Source: Gp6-AA40 sp036802945 | Lineage (GTDB): Bacteria > Acidobacteriota > Vicinamibacteria > Vicinamibacterales > UBA2999 | NCBI GenBank assembly: GCA_036802945.1 | Contig: DAIRVG010000006.1 | Span: forward strand, 28,132-92,131 | DNA: 64,000 bases | Reading direction: 5' to 3' | Shown here: one piece after another, positions 62,243 to 64,000 of the stretch | Numbering within the stretch: the first letter of the stretch is position 1 | Layout: each line of letters opens with the position of its first letter | The notes under the pieces: generated by a model | Seen by the model: only the letters and a program-made list of their open reading frames with translations | Database searches by the model: none | What the model was told of the DNA's origin: nothing | Program-made: the position numbers and the translations under genes

Positions 62243-62959
62243 ATGCCGTACCCCATCGACACCGACGTGGAGTTTCTTACGAAGTTCGCCCACGAAATCC
62301 GCCAACCGCTGTCGCCGATGCAGTCGGCGCTACAGCTCCTGAAAAGTGCGAGGACACGCGGATTCGCGAGCATGCGTGCCGCACGATCGAGCGCCAGATC
62401 GATCACATGACTCACCTGGTCGGCGATCTGCTCGTGGCCGCGGCGCTCGGCAGGACATCGATGGAGGTTCATCACGCGTGCTTCGATCTGCGAGAGGTCG
62501 TCGATGAGGCCGTTGACATGGTCATGCCGATCGCAAATGAGTACGGTCAGCAGCTCGACGTCTCACTGCCTGCCAGCGCGGTCTGGATCGAAGCGGACCC
62601 GCTGCGGCTGCGCCAGATCGTCTCGAACCTCGTTTCCAACGCGTTCAAACATACGCGTGCGGGCGAGCGCGTATGGGTGCAGCTCCAGCAGGACCTCGCG
62701 ACGTCTCCTCGTGGTTGCGGACAACGGGCGCGGGATCTCGAACGGTGCGCTCCGTCGCATCTTCGATGCGTTCACCCAGGCCGAGAACACCGCGCCCGGC
62801 TGCGGCCTCGGCCTGGCCATCGTGAAGCAGCTCGTCGAGCTGCAAGGCGGCACGGTTGAAGCATTCAGTGCGGGTCTCGAACGCGGCAGCCGCTTCGTCG
62901 TGTCGTTGCCACCGCCGATGGTGGCGAATCACGTGATCACGTCGGCCGCGCGCGTCTAG
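62243..62959 (+). pseudogene. Soluble sensor histidine kinase with two frameshifts
   Basis: Starts MPYPIDTDVEFLTKFAHEIRQPLSPM (H-box). The frame breaks near 62340-62350; the middle (TIERQIDHMTHLVGDLLVAAAL ... IVSNLVSNAFKHT, N-box) is in another frame; near 62690-62703 it returns to the first frame for VVADNGRGIS (G1), FDAFTQAE (F) and GCGLGLAIVKQL (G2). Two compensating 1-bp indels. No sensor or membrane domain. No response regulator adjacent. Confidence 0.85.
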
Positions 62960-62989
62960 CCGCAATCGCAATGCTGAAGGAGTGCTCAC

Positions 62990-63667
62990 ATGGCAACTGC
63001 AATCGCAACCGAAACACGCACCGACACGCAGATCCAGGCCGACGTACTGGCCGAGCTCAAATGGGAACCGCGCGTCCAGGCCAACGAGGTCGGCGTCTCC
63101 GTCATGAACGGTGTCGTCACACTGACGGGGCGGGTCGATTCGTACACGAAGAAATGGGCGGCGGAGGAAGCGGCGCACCGCGTGCGCGGCGTCAAGGCGG
63201 TCGCCAACGACATCGAGGTCAAGCTGCCCGGTAGTTCCGAACGGACTGATGAGGATATCGCCCAGGCCGTGGTGCGCGCGCTCGAGTGGGACGCGTTTGT
63301 ACCGATCGACAAGCTCGACATCACGGTGAGCAAGGGATGGGTGACGCTCAAGGGAGACGTCGAGTGGAAGTACCAGAAGGAAGACGCCGAGCGCGTGGCG
63401 CGGCGGACGGTCGGTGTGATCGGCGTGAGCAACCTGATCGTCGTGAAGCCGCGCGTCACGCCCACCGACCTCAAGAAGAAGATCGAAGAGGCGCTTCGCC
63501 GCACGGCGGAAACCGACGCCCAGCGCATCACGGTCGAGGTCGATGGCGGCAAAGTCACGCTGAAGGGCACCGTGCGTTCTTGGGCTGAGCGGCAGGAAGC
63601 CGAGCGCGCCGCATGGTCGGCGCCCGGAGTCACCTCGGTCGACAATCGGATCACGATCTCGTACTAA
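62990..63667 (+). CDS. Triple BON-domain protein
   Basis: 225 residues. Three BON domains of ~65-70 residues, each with GVVTLTGRV-type core and VANDIEV-type end (about 15-80, 88-155, 158-225). No signal peptide, so cytoplasmic, unlike OsmY. BON domains are thought to bind membranes or ligands and such proteins are stress-linked. AAGGAG ribosome site upstream of ATG 62990. Confidence 0.9.
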   Translation: MATAIATETRTDTQIQADVLAELKWEPRVQANEVGVSVMNGVVTLTGRVDSYTKKWAAEEAAHRVRGVKAVANDIEVKLPGSSERTDEDIAQAVVRALEWDAFVPIDKLDITVSKGWVTLKGDVEWKYQKEDAERVARRTVGVIGVSNLIVVKPRVTPTDLKKKIEEALRRTAETDAQRITVEVDGGKVTLKGTVRSWAERQEAERAAWSAPGVTSVDNRITISY

Positions 63668-63669
63668 CC

Positions 63670-63858
63670 ATCCGTTCGGAACGTTCGGAACGTTCGAGAC
63701 GTTCAGATCGTTCGACCCATTCGAATCGTTCAGGTCGTTCGTGCCGTTCGGATCGTTCTTTGGAAGGTTCGGAACAATGAACGTCACGAACGGTCGTAAC
63801 GCCTGAACGGTCAGAACGTTTGAACGATCCGAACGGTTCGAACGTTCCGAACGACAGA
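63670..63858. repeat. Word-repeat hairpin, class G (CGTTCGGAA / GAACGGTC), largest locus
   Basis: About ten CGTTCGNNN words (63673-63757) followed, after a short centre, by about nine GAACGNN words in inverse sense (63778-63855). 189 bp, ends 15 bp before the ATG of the second dnaK. Confidence 0.9.
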
Positions 63859-63873
63859 GATGGGAGTTGAGCA

Positions 63874-64000
63874 ATGAGCAATGTCATTGGCATCGATCTG
63901 GGCACGACCAACTCGGTCGTCGCGGTTCTCGAAGGCAGCGAACCCGTCGTCATTCCAAACCAGGAAGGGAGCCGTACGACGCCGTCGGTCGTCGCCTTCA
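63874..64000 (+). CDS. dnaK: Molecular chaperone DnaK (second copy), cut by window edge
   Basis: 42 codons visible: MSNVIGIDLGTTNSVVAVLE, then NQEGSRTTPSVVAF. Clearly an Hsp70 N-terminus, close to but not identical with the copy at 10653-12527 (MSKVIG...). GGGAG ribosome site upstream. Two full dnaK genes would be unusual but known in several phyla. Confidence 0.93.
   Translation, partial: MSNVIGIDLGTTNSVVAVLEGSEPVVIPNQEGSRTTPSVVAF

Noticed and set aside
6198..63858. Word-repeat loci as possible CRISPR arrays
   Set aside because: Units are 6-10 bp without unique spacers, arms are inverted, and no cas genes are present.
63670..63858. Word-repeat locus as an origin or iteron region
   Set aside because: No DnaA-box set, no replication gene beside it, and the same architecture occurs at many other sites.

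Overview
The window reads as a metagenome-assembled scaffold from a GC-rich, Gram-negative-type heterotroph. My best guess is Acidobacteriota, class Vicinamibacteria. That assignment is an inference from GC-rich codon use, an LPS gene (lpxD), GatCA amidotransferase genes, a TonB-receptor remnant and many outer-membrane and periplasmic proteins; no 16S rRNA or other decisive marker is present. Three runs of exactly 100 N (3722-3821, 8959-9058, 18505-18604) are scaffolding gaps. All three sit at the 3' ends of convergent gene pairs, and the third is artificial because its flanks share a 55-bp overlap.

Layout. 0-10 kb: lpxD (cut by the edge), a Mit_KHE1-like protein, a tiny membrane protein, an S1/P1-nuclease-like protein, endonuclease IV, a DUF457 membrane hydrolase, an SGNH lipoprotein, AMMECR1 and MEMO1 homologues, gatC-gatA, and a secreted SurE. 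10-14 kb: rpoZ-like gene, hsp20 and dnaK, divergent from a second hsp20 and ymdB. 14-23 kb: xseA-xseB-ispA-tlyA-nadK, convergent with ruvX-mltG, then an EnvC-like and a CtpA-like gene that both appear to have lost their catalytic residues, an HU gene with a strong terminator, and tRNA-Val(GAC). 23-32 kb: translation block thrS-infC-rpmI-rplT-pheS-pheT, then a zapB-like gene, zapA, 6S RNA and thiL. 32-46 kb: 3D-domain protein, glycine-zipper lipoprotein, a PRTase / dienelactone hydrolase / erythromycin-esterase operon, a heterodimeric ABC exporter, cstA, a beta-barrel protein, a methyltransferase and a Slt-type lytic transglycosylase. 46-48.5 kb: a long coiled-coil protein with 71-residue repeats and a GAF domain.

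48.7-58.5 kb is accessory. A complete tmRNA gene (48742-49094) is followed by a 3.2-kb segment bounded by two 97%-identical 185-bp direct repeats; each begins inside the 3' end of tmRNA, as expected of an integration target. The segment carries a VapC fragment and a seven-bladed FG-GAP propeller protein. Beyond it lie gene remnants and two consecutive frameshifted genes. 57-64 kb holds a stress-type set: thioredoxin-reductase-like protein, hsp20 remnant, two HdeD-family proteins, a frameshifted histidine kinase, a triple-BON protein and the start of a second dnaK.

The most unusual signal is a family of intergenic hairpin loci built from tandem 6-10-bp 'words' whose reverse complements form the other arm. 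At least 17 loci occur here. The word differs from place to place but the architecture is constant, and several loci run into coding sequence (XseA tail, ABC-exporter linker, AMMECR1 start). A second palindrome class is inserted in frame in pheT and thiL.
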